A DNA stretch of 64,000 nucleotides from NCBI RefSeq assembly GCF_000208745.1, contig NC_030853.1, positions 25,233,442 to 25,297,441 on the forward strand. Direction: 5' to 3'. The translations under genes and the position numbers were made by a program. This document shows positions 22,062-36,300 of this stretch, piece by piece; position 1 is the stretch's first letter, and each line of letters opens with the position of its first letter. A model generated the notes under the pieces. The model saw only the letters and a program-made list of their open reading frames with translations. It did not search any database and was not told where the DNA came from. This DNA is from Theobroma cacao. Its lineage: Eukaryota; Streptophyta; Magnoliopsida; Malvales; Malvaceae.

Positions 22062-24290
22062 GGTAGCACCTAGCAAGATCTGCAAAGGGCCATATATAAA
22101 AGCTGCTGCCTAGTGATTGAAAATAGTGGTGTAACTGACAGGATAGTGAGGTAGGACCGCTTAATTGACTTCATTATCATCTGACGTCTGATCTTAGGTC
22201 ATTATTTTTTAGCTCTACTGCAAATGCAAATTGTCTTTATTGCAATAAGTATTTATAATTCTTGTTACATTACCTTTCTTTTTTTAGATTTTCAACATTA
22301 ATTTCCTTCTTTATTTTTTTTTATTTATGGAAAGTTATCTGGTATAAACTTTCCAATATATGTGTACTGTACATCATGTGTCATATAACATTACATATAT
22401 AATAATAATAATAATGAAAAAAGAGACAAAAAGAGAGATAAATAAAATCAAAAGAATCTTTGAAAAAACACAAAAGAAAAACGACAATTCGTATATGATT
22501 ATTGCTAATGGCATTGGCATCCACGGGTTGATAATAGGTGTCATGTGCTTCAGTAGTTTGTATGATCCGTGAATGTGTGGGAATAACCATTTCTGGAGAC
22601 CAAACTGCTTACTTACGTCTCTTATTGTCACTCTCTGCCATTATAGAGGGCAATCATGTTTCCTTTTTCATTCCCAAACGGGAAAATATAGGGAGTAATT
22701 AACCCTGAATCTGAAATCTAAAGATTTTTAGACCTCTTTATCGCCATAGAAAGGTCTTGTTAGCTCGAAGAATGAGTGACCAGGGAAAGACAACCATATA
22801 TAACTTAACTGCTCAACACTATAAAGAAGTCAGGTGCCTCCTTTGTCGGTGCAGGTTGGATATCTAAGCATTAAAAGCTTGCTTCGCCAGCTTGTGCGCA
22901 GGGTATACCAGTCCTGCCTGCAAAGTCTACAGAGGCCATGTTAAGATAGATACACATATTCATCCTTTTTTTTTTCCTTCTAAAAGTTGTTATGACCACC
23001 ATTAAAGGTATCTCCTTCAAGATATATAGACATGTCTTGTAAATTAGGTATAGACCCACATCTTTGACAAAACACTTACAAGGTTCACAAAGCTGCAGCA
23101 CATATCATGCTTCCATCAATGGTATGAAAGCCAACCTTTTCTCTTGGCGATATTTAGGGCAAATGGGCAATATGGCTCGTCTTTCATAGTCTCTCTGGTA
23201 GCCACCCCAATGCCTATATGTCATTCTAACGTTGTATCAACCACTGCATTGTAAAATTTGGTATTTGGTTTTGCACTTGTCTTTGGGTACTCCTCTTTCT
23301 TTCTTTCTTCCTCCTTTTGTATCAATGACAAAGAGTTGGCTTTTGTTGAACTCTTCCATATCCTTCCCCCACCGACATAATTACAAACTCCTTTGTTTCT
23401 TTTGCTTGGCCTGCCCCACGTCACCTCTTCCCCATTACTCATTCCATACTCGCTCAAGTAACCATAAAACCTAAGCTCCACTCAAATCTCATTTTTCTGC
23501 TTGCTTCATGAATCCACAGCCCTGTGGTTTCAAAAAATACTTTAACTTCACTCTCTGGGTTTAAAAAAGAAGAAGTTAAATGTTAATATTTTAAGTAGTA
23601 TATATATTTTCAAAACATATAGTTTGCGTTATGAAAACCATTAAGTTTGTGTTTTAAACAATTAGTAATATGAAAAATAGCAACTAAGCAAAGTGTTATT
23701 TAAAGGTTAAGTTGCATTTTGGGTAATTACACTTTTGGTCTTAAAATTTCCCACCATTTTGCAATTGAATCCTAAACCTCTTTAACAATATCTAATGAGT
23801 TCTAACATTTTTAGAGCATGTTTGATCTGGGGAGCCTTTCCCTCTCTATTTTTAATCTTTCTTTAATATTTTATTTCATTGAAAGAAATGATCATTCACA
23901 ATAACAATTACTTTCTTATTTTATTTTCATAAATCAAATTATATAATAATTATTTATTATTTATTTTAATTTTACAAAATAATTATCCTATTCTCACTAT
24001 ATTTTTTTTTTCCGATCCAAACACAGGTTTTTGTAAAGTTTATCTCAAGAAAACCATGCATATTCGACTTACTTTAGGAAACAGGTTGGACTCAAAGCCC
24101 AAGTTTTACCCAAACAGGATCACCGCCAATAGGCCTACAACCATATATCCGAATCCGACCTAAAAAAGAAGCGGAAAAAAAAAAACATACTAAAAAGCAG
24201 AAAGCAAACCAAAACCTAGGGCTACTCTTCTCTCCTCACGGTCGTTTAACTAACAGAGCTTTTCTTCGAAGACACTGCCAAAATTCAACA
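22062..24290. other. Divergent intergenic region: transporter and eIF3h promoters
   Basis: This stretch holds the promoters of the minus-strand transporter and the plus-strand eIF3h gene. It contains an ATA microsatellite near 22400 and a MITE-like element at about 23815-24029. A site II-type element (TGGGCT on minus, 24101-24096) lies about 190 bases upstream of the eIF3h ATG; such elements are common in plant translation genes. ORFs at 22360-22631 and 23221-23481 have no family or splice support. Confidence 0.5.
23815..24029. mobile_element. Short MITE-like element
   Basis: GCATGTTTGATCTGGGG near 23817 is inverted as CCGATCCAAACACAGG near 24014-24029 (shared core GTTTG(G)ATC). The 170-base interior is AT-rich and non-coding. 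Typical of small plant hAT-type MITEs. Target duplication not resolved. Confidence 0.45.
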
Positions 24291-27200
24291 ATGGCAAACT
24301 CAATGGCTAGGTCGTTCCTTCAGGTTGCAGCGACGGAGGAGGTTGCTTCTCCTCTCCGAGTTGTCCAGATCGAAGGACTGGTATTCCTCCTTTCCTCTTC
24401 TAATCTTTTTTCCTATTTTTCTATCAATTTCTATTTTCTTATCAATAATTTTTATAAAATTTGAAAAATTAGGTGATATTAAAAATAATCAAACACTGCA
24501 AGGAGTTTTCACCGGCTCTGGTTACAGGCCAGCTTCTTGGGTTGGATGTTGGCAGTGTCCTTGAAGTTACCAACTGTTTCCCTTTCCCGGTAACTTGGCA
24601 AATCTCTTTTAATTTTTAATTTTTATTGTTTTATATATATATTGTTTTCCTTTTTAAATTTGGGTGTATCGTGTTTCAATGGTTGGGGCAGATCCGTGAG
24701 GAAGACGAGGAAATTGAAGCTGATGGAGCTAATTATCAGCTTGAGATGATGAGATGTCTAAGAGAGGTTAACGTTGATAACAACACTGTTGGATGGTATG
24801 TCTGTCTTTTTTGTATTGCCAAGGACATGCTTTATTATTATTATTTTTTTGGTTTTGTTGGATTGTTACTTTTTTTCATTGCTAACAGTCAGTTCAGTTC
24901 ATAACCAATTGTGATTCCATTATTGTAGCGTGGACAGTATCTTATTAGTTATAGTTATTCAAATAATTTGAACTTTAATTTATGGTTAAATTATGCACTC
25001 ATCTACCTTTTATTTTGTGAAGTGAACTTTGCCTTGCATATTTTCAGGTACCAATCTACAATTTTGGGTTCATATCAGACAGTTGAATTAATTGAGACCT
25101 TCATGAATTATCAGGTACTGGATTTAAAAGTGCCGCTTCACCTTTGTTACATTTCCTTGCAATATGGTAATTTCTGTAAATCTCTGCATCAATTTTATGT
25201 GTCTCCCCCTTCGTGCTTCTGTGGACCCAGCATGAGCGTCGCAGCTAGAATAAAATCTGATTTTAGTGATGTAGACATGCCAGTGCCTGTAAAAAGAACA
25301 TATGTCTTGCTTTAACTTGAATAGGAGTACAGGAAAATCCTTGTCATTGTTCAGTGGCAGTTTTTTGTGAATCTCCTGAATTGTGTGTAAATGTGTTTGT
25401 GGTGATGAACATGATGTTTCTCTTTAAACTATGGATACAAAAGGAAAAAAGAAAAAGAAATAGAAAAGCTCAATGGCCTTTTTTTTTTCAACTTACAACT
25501 TTTGTGTTGCTTTCTAAATGGTTTAGATATTGTAACTTGTTATAATACTTGCTTTTTGGTTTTTAAGAAAAAGTATAGAATCAGAATGAGACTTCATGGT
25601 TGCCATTAAACATAACTTCAATGCTGAATGAACCTAAAAGTGAGTCAATAATTGAATCTTATGGTTCAGTCCTCAGCATTTTAGCACCTGCCACCCCCCC
25701 CTTTTTTTCCTTTTAGATTCGCTTGCAAAGTATAGCTCATGATTTTATTTTTTTTATTGAATTATTTATTTCTATGTTTAATTGTTAATCATTGCAGGAG
25801 AATATTAGGAGGTGTGTATGCATTATCTATGATCCTTCGAGGTCCAATCAAGGTGTCTTGGCTCTCAAGGCTTTGAAGCTATCTGATTCTTTCATGGAAC
25901 TTTACCGAGCTAATAGTTTTACCGGAGAGAAGTATGGTTTCTTTGTGCTGTCAAAATTTCATAAAAGTGAATTTAATGTGATCTCATATCAATGTTTTCT
26001 TTTGCTGTTATAGGTTGAGGGAGAAAAACTTGTCATGGGTGGATATTTTTGAGGAAATTCCTGTAAGCTTCTAAGGCTTCTGACTCTTACTGATTTGATG
26101 AACTATTGTAATCTATCATAGAGGTTGCATTATCCTTCACTATCATCTTGTGTGAAATAACCACTAGTCTAGTGCTACCTGTGACCATGCTGCTGCAAGT
26201 TCAAATAAGTTAACGATCCTCATATCATGAGCAAAGTCACAATGATGTGTGACCGTGTTCTTTCAGTGATGTTGGAATGTGCTGTAATGATATAGAAAGT
26301 AACCAAAAAAACCCAGTTTGCTGAAATCCTTTAGGATTTATCATATTTTATCTTACATTATTTGAATTGTCACTGATTTGTCAAATGAATGGATGCTCTT
26401 GAAGATTGGGCTGGCCTTATGTTCTCCAAAATCTGTGTTCTTGCACTTCTATCTTCAGAATTTATTAAGTTTTTCACATGTTTCTTGATAGTGGGGTAGT
26501 GATTGTTTGGGATTGACTGTTGATTTTTATTTAATTCTGGTTTTTTCTCGAATGAAACAAATGTGGTTCCTGCTTTCATGTTAATGGTAGTGCTGCTATT
26601 CTGTGGCAGATCAAAGTTGCAAATTCTGCCCTTATCAGTGCCTTTATGACTGAACTGGAATCTGATACTCCAGTCACACAGGTGAAATATAAAATGTTGA
26701 TGGCATACTTTTCAGTAGTACTTTGGTAAAAGACTGGGACATTTGCCTTCTTCTAACTGTAGTTTTCTGTTTTAGTGTGATTATGACCGTCTTCAATTGT
26801 CAACTACTCCATATATGGAGAGGAATATGGAATTTTTGATTGAATGTATGGATGATTTGTCAATGGAACAACAGAAGGTTTGTGTTCCCCTTTCTCTGAT
26901 ATTTCACTGCCTTCATTAGCTGTTAATTTATGTTTGTAATGTAAATTGCCTTTTTGCAGTTTCAATTTTACTACAGGAGCCTGTCACGTCAACAAGCCCA
27001 GCAACAGGCATGGCTTCAGAAAAGAAGGTAGTATACTTAAGCTAACCATGTTATTTAAATAAACTCCATATGCTACGTCATTAGTGAGTTCGCTGGGAAG
27101 AGATGTTAAAGGAAAAACCCTTTTGTTTATAATAAAATTAAAAATGTTTTTAAGTGTGTGGTGACCTTGAAATTTCTGAGGCACAAAGTTTTCAAGTGTC

Positions 27201-28273
27201 GTAGGTTGAAAAGTTAAGTTGATGGCATTATTTGATTGTAGAAGCTTTGCAATATAGCCTGTGGGTTTACTGCCTAAGCATTAAGTGTACTAAGTTTATT
27301 GAAATTCCCCTCTCTTCTCCTTTTGGTGGAGTGGTTTTTGTTTTATGAAAAGGCTTTATATTGTGCTTTTGTTTTCTTAATTCACGTAATTATTGTATTT
27401 ATATGGTTATGCATGTTTGTTCTGTCTTGTATCTGTAGGTCAGAGAACATGGCACGGAAAGCTGTTGGGGAGGAGCCTTTGCCTGAGGAGGACCCCTCAA
27501 ACCCCATCTTCAAGCCAATTCCTGAGCCATCACGGTTGGAGAGCTTTCTCATAACAAATCAAATTGCTAATTATTGCAACCAAATCAATGGGTATGTTGT
27601 CTGTTTTTGATCTTACCTATTATCTTTCCGGATAGCCTGACATCTTAAAATCTTCTGCAAATTGACATTTTGAAATCTATGCAGTCCTAGTTGTACCTTT
27701 CAGCCTGTTTTTGTGTTTCACATATAGTGTCTTTCTTTTAGACTTGCATCAATGCTTAGTGTAAGATAATTGAAAAGCTTGCTCCTCTTTGCCTTGACTT
27801 CCCCTAATCTATCTCTTTGTAAGGCTTTAGTAATTTGATTGCATTCAATTTGGGCATTGTAACCGATACAATTTTTCCTTGGTTTGTCTTCTGCAACTAT
27901 CTGGCCTGTTATAAACTTGTAGTTGTATTTACTGGTGATTGCTACTTTAACATGTACTGGTAAAATTTTTATAGACCTGAAAGGAAAACAACAACAACAT
28001 GTCCTATATGTAATCTAATTCCTTTTGGAGCAAAATATTAAGTATTATTATTAGATTTTTGTTTTGCTAAAAAAGGAAGAGAGAGAGAAGAGGGAAGATA
28101 TTACAGGTTCTCTGTGGGTATCTACAAGCAGTTAAAAATGTTCAGTTATTTTAATGTCTAAAACAATCAATGGCGTGACATTCTGAAAATTTATCATTGT
28201 TGAATAAATTTGCAGGGTTGCCGGGCAGAGCTTCAACAGATTGTATTTAATGAAGTCCTTGCATGATAAATGA
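24291..28273 (+). CDS. TIF3H1: Eukaryotic translation initiation factor 3 subunit h
   Basis: Subunit h of the eIF3 complex, cytosolic. In Arabidopsis it promotes reinitiation on mRNAs with upstream ORFs. Eleven exons: 24291-24380, 24473-24589, 24692-24795, 25048-25114, 25798-25931, 26014-26062, 26610-26681, 26776-26877, 26960-27027, 27439-27591 and 28216-28273. All phases agree and give 337 aa, the size I recall for the Arabidopsis protein. An MPN domain spans about residues 25-165 ([20 protein letters not shown], then [19 protein letters not shown]). The JAMM metal-binding histidines are absent ([15 protein letters not shown]), as expected for this non-catalytic MPN subunit. The C-terminal helical part ([20 protein letters not shown]) contacts other eIF3 subunits in the family. 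The ATG at 24291 has an AACAATGG context. Structure is ordinary and intact. Confidence 0.96.
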
Positions 28274-29218
28274 AGCAAATCTAGTGATAATTGTTGTATG
28301 CATTTTGCTGGTATAGGTGCATTATCTGGACTACAATTACAAGAGAAATTCAATCTTGTGAGGCATATTGGAAGCTGAAATTTTTGCAATGTCTGAGTAG
28401 AATGATAATTTATGGGTAGCCTGTAACTTCTTTTCGAAGATGAACAATTAAGACGCTTGGCCTTTTTTTGAGTTTTTTCTCAGTTTAGGAAATTATTTAT
28501 TTACTTCACCTTTTGCCATGAAAGGATCTATTATGTACTATTATTCGAACCACAAGGAACATGTAGAGCGCCCTTGTCTGCTCATAGGCAGGCAAAGCAT
28601 CATTACTATAAAATGTCGAATCAATCATGTTAAGAAGTAAGCCTGATAAAGTCATTCATGTTTCAATCAAAGCTTAAGAATCTTTGGTCAAATCATTTAC
28701 TGCACAAAAGGTGAAATTTGACCAGAAGGAAAACAATTCAGTAATGTTTTAAGTAGAAATGATTGGGTATAATGTTTTAAAAAAATATATGAATTTTATT
28801 TAAAAATAATTATTTATTTTATTTTATTACCTTTAATTAAGTTTTTGTCTTAAGTATTATTGTGTCCCAGAATTTTCGAGATAATTGTAACAGATTTCAT
28901 TGAATATGGAAGAAAAATAAAAACTAGACCTCTGTATAAGATATTTTTCAAATTTATGAATAAAAAATTGATGCAGCAGAAAAAAGGGTAACTGCATTCC
29001 CTCATAGACTTAAGGAAATCTAATCAAAGGACGATGTATATATATAGATATAGATAGATAGATAGATAGATAGATAAAGAAAAGGCAGAATTCCAACAAC
29101 TGATAGCAGAAATCTTGCTAAATAGTAGGAAAGAGCAAGAATTAAGAAATAGTTTTGGACAAGTGTGGAAATAAGTTGGTGGTAAAAGCTAAGAAAAATC
29201 ATGGGACAAGTTTAGTTC
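28274..29218. other. Convergent intergenic region between eIF3h and the LRR pseudokinase
   Basis: Contains the 3' UTRs of both convergent genes, AT-rich sequence and a GATA microsatellite (about 29051-29075). No gene seen. Confidence 0.6.
29051..29075. repeat. GATA microsatellite
   Basis: About six uninterrupted TAGA/GATA units just downstream of the LRR pseudokinase stop codon, probably in its 3' UTR. Confidence 0.85.
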
Positions 29219-32200
29219 TCAGAATATTTCCATTCTGTGTGGAACTGGGGTCTTGATAACTTGCAGTATTTGCACCACTTCCGCCATGGAAGGCCTACTG
29301 GACGGTATCTGAGAGGTGCATACCAGCGCCAATTTGAGCACCGGCAACACTTCATCCTCCGGATAATCACCCATACTCACGTCGACACACTCTAACACAT
29401 TCCCTTGCTCAAGCAAAACTCTTACGTGGTCGCTTAGTATCACCACATTATCCTCTCCATATTCAACTGGCCTCCTTCCTGTCACAAGCTCCAAGATTAA
29501 CACCCCAAAACCATATACATCGCATTTCTCATTAACCCTTAAGCTCTGACATGCCAGCTCTGGTGCCACATATCCTAGCGCACTCTGAAACCTGTTGCTG
29601 ATCACATGCCTTTCGAGCTTCATCAGAAGCCTTGCCAGTCCAAAATCTGAAATCTTTGGATTGCTGTTCTCATCTAGCAGGATGTTACTTGGTTTTATGT
29701 TGTAGTGAATTATTGGTGGCCTGAAGGAATGATGCAAGTGAGCAAGTCCCTTAGCTGTCCCAAGAATAATTTTGAACCTGTTGGACCAAGAAAGTGGTGG
29801 GGCCGAACCTATTCTTTCATGGAGCTTTGTTTGCAAGTTTCCATTAGGTGCATACTCCGTCACCAGAAGCTGAGACTGAGGAGTCCAGTAGTACCCTTCT
29901 AGTGATATCAAATTTGGATGCCTTGCTTTTCCCAACACGCGAACTTCTCGATCAAAGTCGTCTGGATATTGGATTATGTTTGATGTCACAAGCTTTTTGA
30001 TTGCCACAATTCTTCCTTGAGCACCCAATGGGACCTTGTAAACGGTTCCAAAGACTCCTTCACCGATCTCAGCAGCTTTGTTAAGTAGGACTTCAGGATT
30101 GCCAATCCTATCAGGTGATAACTTTGAATCAAACAGAATGAGCTTGCCTGTGGGCAGACTTCCTGATCTCGTAGAGCTTGAGCACATGCTTTCCAGTGCA
30201 GTCTCCACAAATGCAAGTCTCCTTCGAGCAGAAACATTTAAGAGGCTTATAATTATCACCCCAGATACAATCAGAATAGCTGCTGAAATTGCAACAATTG
30301 CAGAAACACTGAGGAACATGTGACGATGGAATTTTGTCGGAATTGAGGATTCATTTATTTGCCTATGACCACCCATTTGGCTGTTGTAGGCATCTGGATC
30401 AAGAACTAAAGGTTTTGGCACGTTCATCTTACATGGTCCCCTCAACAAAGGTGAACAAATTCCCAAATTTCCCTGCAAAGCACTTTGGTCCAAGCTTGGA
30501 AATATACCTCCTACAGGAAGCCTGCCTGTGAGTTGGTTGTATGATATATTTACAGCAAGAAGGTTTTGCAACAGTCCAATCTCTTGTGGTATTTCTCCAC
30601 TTAGCTCATTGAACTCCAGTTTAAGAATCTTAAGCTTGCTTAAATTCGAAATTGTTTTGGGGATGGAACCACTTAGATTGTTGTGAGACAAGCTCCTACA
30701 AATAAGATATTACAAACGATATTAGTCCAACAAGGCATGACTTGGATATAATATAGGTGAGAAATCAAAGAAGATGAAAGCAAAAAATCAATGAATATAA
30801 CTTACAGCATGTAGAGAGATGAACAGTTCCCAATCTCTTCTGGAATTGGCCCAGTCAATGAATTTCCATCCATTTGAAGAATAGCCAAACTTCCAGATTC
30901 ACATATGTCCCCTGGAACAGCACCGTATAAGGTATTGTTTCGAAGATCCAACACGGTTAGGTTCTGAAATAACCCAAGCTCTGGTGGTATCCTTGACTGA
31001 AGATTGTTCCATGATAAATTCAAGTACCTCATGTTGGCAAAAAGACCCATTTCTGCAGGGATACTTCCTTGGAGACTGTTTCTAGAGAGATCTAATTCTT
31101 GGAGAGACTCAAATAGTCTACTTGAACCACGTGGAATTGAACCTGTTAACGCATTATTGGAAAAATCTATCTCTTCCAATCCCAGGTCAAACAAACCAGC
31201 CGGTAAGCTACCATTGAATCCATTATCCCTTAAGTGGATAGTTGATAACTGGAAGCAGTAACCTAGTGATGTTGGTATATTTCCAGTAAGCCTATTATTT
31301 GACAACCTCAAATAATTTAGTGCTTTCAGGTTACCCATTGATGATGGCAGGCTTCCTGTTAAACTGTTGCTGGAGAAGTCCAGGTATGCCAAGTTGCTCA
31401 TGTTACCAATCCCTTGAGGAAAATCACCAGTGAACATATTGTTTGATAAACTGAAGAAAGACAAGAAATTTAGCCTCTGGAGAGAGTCTGGGAGTGGTCC
31501 AGTGAAAAGATTATAGCTCAAATCCAATGTATTTAGATGTGGGCACAATCCAATATCTAGAGGCATTGGTCCTGAGAAGCGGTTATCCTGTAACAGGAGC
31601 TCTTTTAAGTTATGCAGGGCGAAGACCCCTTCTGGCACTGTCCCAGAAAATTCATTATGGGATAGATCCAAAGTTCGAAGCCGCTGCATATTATAAATCC
31701 CAGAAGCAAAATCTATGTTACCAGAAAAATGGTTTTTAGAGAGATCAAGGGTGTTCAAAGAGAAGCATCTAGCTAGTGTACTAGGAAGTTGCCCTTCAAG
31801 TGAATTCTCAGCTAAAGAGAGATATCGAAGTGATGAGCAGGTTTGAAAGAGATCATCAGGGACTGAACCTGAGAGAGAATTCCCGGAAAGATCGAGAAAC
31901 CTGATTGAATTCATATTGACAAAAGAGCTTGGAATACGTCCTGAGAGACTATTATGACTAAGGTTAAGCCTTTCAAGACTGCCAATAAGACCAATCTCTG
32001 GACTAATGCTACCACTAAAATTGTTATGAGAAAGTGATAATACCTTCAAATATTGCAACTTTTGAAGGCCTTTACCAATCTTTCCTGATAAACCCAAGCC
32101 ATTAAGAGAGACCTCGGAAACTCGACCATTGACAGGATTGCATTGTATGAATCTCCATGAACACGGCGAGTTATCGTCTTCATTCCACGAGTCAAGATAA

Positions 32201-32364
32201 GAAGAAGGGTCTTTAATGTCTGATTTGAAGACTATCAGGCCAAGAACGTCATCATTAAGTTGAATAGAAGCATCATCATTTCCCATGCAGCCATGAAGCA
32301 CAGCCATGGACAGAAGCAAGAAAACCACCAGCTGGCGAAATCCCATCACCACCATCTTTCTCAT
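29219..32364 (-). CDS. Leucine-rich repeat receptor-like protein kinase, probably inactive (At3g28040 orthologue)
   Basis: Plasma-membrane LRR receptor-like protein, near full-length match to Arabidopsis At3g28040. Two exons: 32364-30806 and 30695-29219, joined in phase 2, 1,011 aa. Layout: signal peptide (about 1-28); LRR N-cap (LNDDVLGLIVFKSDIKDPSS, then CSW); about 20 LRRs to residue 600; a membrane helix at about 648-671 (SAIVAISAAILIVSGVIIIS); and a kinase-like domain. The glycine loop (GEGVFGTVYK) and VAIKK lysine near 753 are present, and so is DFG. The catalytic HRD is HYN (HYNIKPSNILL, near 850), so phosphotransfer is unlikely; the Arabidopsis protein is also annotated as probably inactive. 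The start is the first true ATG (MRKMVVMGFRQ); the longer reading frame begins with GTG. A start at the internal Met (MVVMG or MGFRQ) is also possible. It probably acts as a ligand-binding co-receptor or scaffold. Confidence 0.94.
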
Positions 32365-33268
32365 CTCTATCTTGACCCAGGAAGCTATCAATGGCAAGAC
32401 CACGAAAGCATCATAGTTTCACTAAAGAAATGCAGGGCTGTCAGTGATATAACTGCACTCACGAGAGTTTTTTTTGAGATAAAAGGGTCAGTCTGGTCTG
32501 GTATACCAGTCCTTGGTAGAAAGCTAATTAAGCCAGGATGGGGAAAACGAGAAAACGGTGAATCGAAGGGGAACTGAAAAAGTGAAAACAGGAGCATCAA
32601 CGAGGACCAAGGTGAGAATGTTTAGTGGGACTGTGAAGTGATGAGACAAACAAAACAATTGGTCCAACATTGGCATCTCTGACATATTCCCAACGCATAC
32701 CAAGGCCCTTTTTTTCTCTTGTCTGGAAGCTTAATCCCGCTCATCGTCTTCGCTGTGACCCAATCTGTCGCTTCTTCCTTGCCCCTCGTGCCTCACCTTT
32801 CCATATCTGAATTGTCAATGATTATTTTTACTATGTGTGTTACTATTTTCCACACCAAACGTAATAGCAACCACTAACATAATGGGTAACGCACAAGTCT
32901 GTTGTATACGGAAGAACCTTTGGGGGAAAATGACTTGCTTTGGGGTCCCCTTCACATTTTTGGCATAGAATAACTTTACACTGAGTTTCAAATTTAAAAT
33001 TTTAATTTAATTTTTGTTATTATATATAAGTCGAGATAAATAAATTGTTCGACCCTTCCAGGTCACGGAAAATGCGAAGAATTCCCATTAAATCTTTGAA
33101 ATTGACAACCAAGATTGTCGAAATCTACGGATTTAACTAATTTATTATTAGTCATTCAAAAATTTTTATCTTACCTTACTATTTGAGTAAATTCAATTGA
33201 TTTTTATCACCTCGTATGGAATATTTACAACTTGGGCAAAGTTAACCAAAACCATGTCGTATTTGGGA

Positions 33269-33306
<38 letters not shown>

Positions 33307-36300
33307 CTTTGACTTACCATTTTCCTCCACTCATACTTAAAACAAAATAGGCTAAGTTAAGTTTAATTTTCTATTTTCAAGAAAAAATAAAAAGCTAAGT
33401 GGAGAGGCTAATCCTGAGATTTATTTTATTATCAATTAATTATATCTATCTACTTTCAAGTTAATCATATACATATATATTTTTGAATGGTAGTATATTT
33501 ATTGATATAAGCTTAGTATATAATGCCACATTTTCTTTAAAAATATTCCTGTCATTAATATTGAATTTTCTTATAATCACTAATTAACTATTAAACATTT
33601 AAATTTCGTTTGTCATTAAAATTACATAATCAATTTTTAACAAATTTTTACTTAAAATAAATATAATGTGCACAAATAATACCTTTCATGTGTTTTTTAA
33701 ATGATTCTTGGCTGCTAAGTTAATTTATAATATTGTAGAAAGACTATTTCTGCAACAATTTTAACGTCATTTTGCAAAAAAAAAAAAAAAGGTATCATAT
33801 ACATAATATAAGGATAAATAATAAAACGATAAGGAGGCATATTAATCATGTTAATTAGAATCATTGCAGAAATATCGTTAATGATTTTGCTGTCCCTTGA
33901 GTAACATGGTCGGTGATTGTTGTCTATATATATTAATAAAACAGAAGCCTTAAAAAAAGTACAGGACTTAATCAATTTTCTTAAATTTTTTAGCTGGAAA
34001 AATTTCTTAACATATATATATATATATTATGTAAAAATTACTAATACTACATTTTATATATTTGAGAATTGTTTAACCAGTGAAAGAGAGTTTGATGTGT
34101 TCAAATCCATAATTAACTTGTTAAAAATTGAGATGAAGGTAAAATGCTTAATTTTTCTTATTCAACATTAATTGGTATGGAATTGAGAATGTAATTAAGA
34201 GAGTTTGATCCGGATCAAGTATCATGTCAAGTGCTTCAAAAAATAATAATCAGGTTGTTTCAATTCTACTTCAAGCGAGTTGAGAAATTTTGAAAAATTT
34301 ATAAATGTGAGTGTTATATATCTTATTAAATTAACATTTTGAGATATAATAATAATTTTGTGACAAAATCGTATTAAAACAGATTTAACTTAAAATTGAC
34401 TCACGTCAAACACCTCTAAAAGAGAGAGACAGGATGGATGACGGTGACGAAGACACTGCTATATTGAGTGACAGAAAATATTAAAATGTTTTTAAAAAAG
34501 TAAAGTAATTTATAAACATGGATGCTGTCCTCCTCGTGATTAGATTTAGACTAATTTGAACTTCCATAACAAAATTTAAGACTATGTTTAAAATTTGTCT
34601 TAAATTTGAAAGTTATGGTGAATCACGGACTCAATTTCTTGAAAATACAAACAAAACCAGAATGTTCAACGTTGTGCAACCGCCTCTTTTTTCCCTCCAA
34701 CACATTGCCTTGACTCTGCAAGAACCCCCGAGTAAATCGATCTCAGTGGAGCTGTTATTTTTTTTTTTTAGAAAAAGAAACCAGAACTGGATTTCGCAAA
34801 ATGACAAATGAAGCTACTTCAGCTTAATTTAAACTTGATTATCTCAATTTAATAACATCTAATCACATTAAACCGGATTCACTTGGATACTTCAAAAAAA
34901 CTTACTAGGAGCTTACCAGTGGCTTAATTTAAAAATGGATTAAGCAACCCTAAACAGAGTAGCGGTAAATAATTTTGACTTCTAGTCCAGTCTAGTCCAG
35001 CATCAAAAATAAAATAAAAAGGGGAATTGGAGCGGTGCGGGGGTCCAACGCAACGTGCGCGGTGCTCACAAGATCCAAACCAGGGTCACGGGTTGCGTCG
35101 GCGTTAGCCTTTTTCTAGCCATGGGATGTGGGCACTGGGGCCCCTTCCAGTTCCCCTACCTTTTTCTCTCCTTGGCCCCTCACCGCCTCCGCAACAATTC
35201 CATTTGCCTTGCATTTCTGGACTTTCCTTTGTCTCTTTCATCCTTTAGATAATACCGCTAGTAGGGAAAAAGTGACACTTGGAAAGTTTATTAGTAAGTT
35301 TGGGAAGAAGAAGACAACTTTTTTCTCTTGTTGGAAAATTCAGATAAAGCCCCCATTCACATACGCTTTTTGGCATTCAAGGGTTAAATTATGTTTTTCC
35401 TCTTTTCAACCATCAATTATATGAAGCCAAAAAGCAAAGGAAAAAAAAAACCCATCAATTATATAACATTAACAAACAGTTTGGTTCAATTAATTTGTTA
35501 TTGAATCTTTTTGGAGAACATTTAATTTGCTTTTTTTTTTTGTTGGATGAATGGGCTGTGGTCCAATGCCATTAAAACTGTACCTTGGGACCAGCTGGCT
35601 TGACCTGGTGACCATTGTAGCCTCCTTAGGAAGGTGAGTCCTTGCAAGTTGAGGTACGGATCCTCTCTATTTTTGTCTTCCTTAAGCTTTTATAATCCAG
35701 CCAAATAGAAAAAAGGAAAAGGGTATTGATGCTATTAATCAATCAATTCAAGCATGCATGAGAAAATATCAAAAGATTAATTGGATTTTACTTGGAAAAA
35801 TCAAATCAGCTCACGGGTGATATCTCGATGTTCCAACCAATGATGCAAGGTTTTTGGGAGATTAATCAAATCAAATCTACTTCTTTAAGATTTAAATTCA
35901 ATTCATGCACAAAACCAAAGCAATAAACAAAAGACCCATCCTTCCTTGGGAGCAACAGGAGAATAAGAACATTAGTCAGCCAATACAGTGAGATTGGGTA
36001 CCCACCTGTCTGTTCTAACTTGAAAAACCTTTTCATGTAATGTAGTGTAATCTCATTTTGATCTCGAATCTCTTTAATTATTATATATTGAGGGTCTAAA
36101 CTTTTCAGTTACAACCCTAATTCATCTATTAGAAACTATTAAGCATTACATGTAATGTCCCACGTTACAACCGGACCAAGTGGACATCCTATCAACCCCA
36201 TCTCCACGTCTTTAATTCTTTTTGAAGTTCCATCTTTCATTGTCAGGTTGTAAGCTGAATGAATCTTCTTCTTCTTCCTACAACTTTATAGACAAATCAA

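Noticed and set aside
22360..22631. Overlapping ORFs near the transporter promoter
   Set aside because: AT-rich microsatellite region, no family likeness, no splice context.
29051..29075. Regular GATA array considered as a CRISPR-like or satellite array
   Set aside because: Four-base units without spacers; a plain microsatellite.
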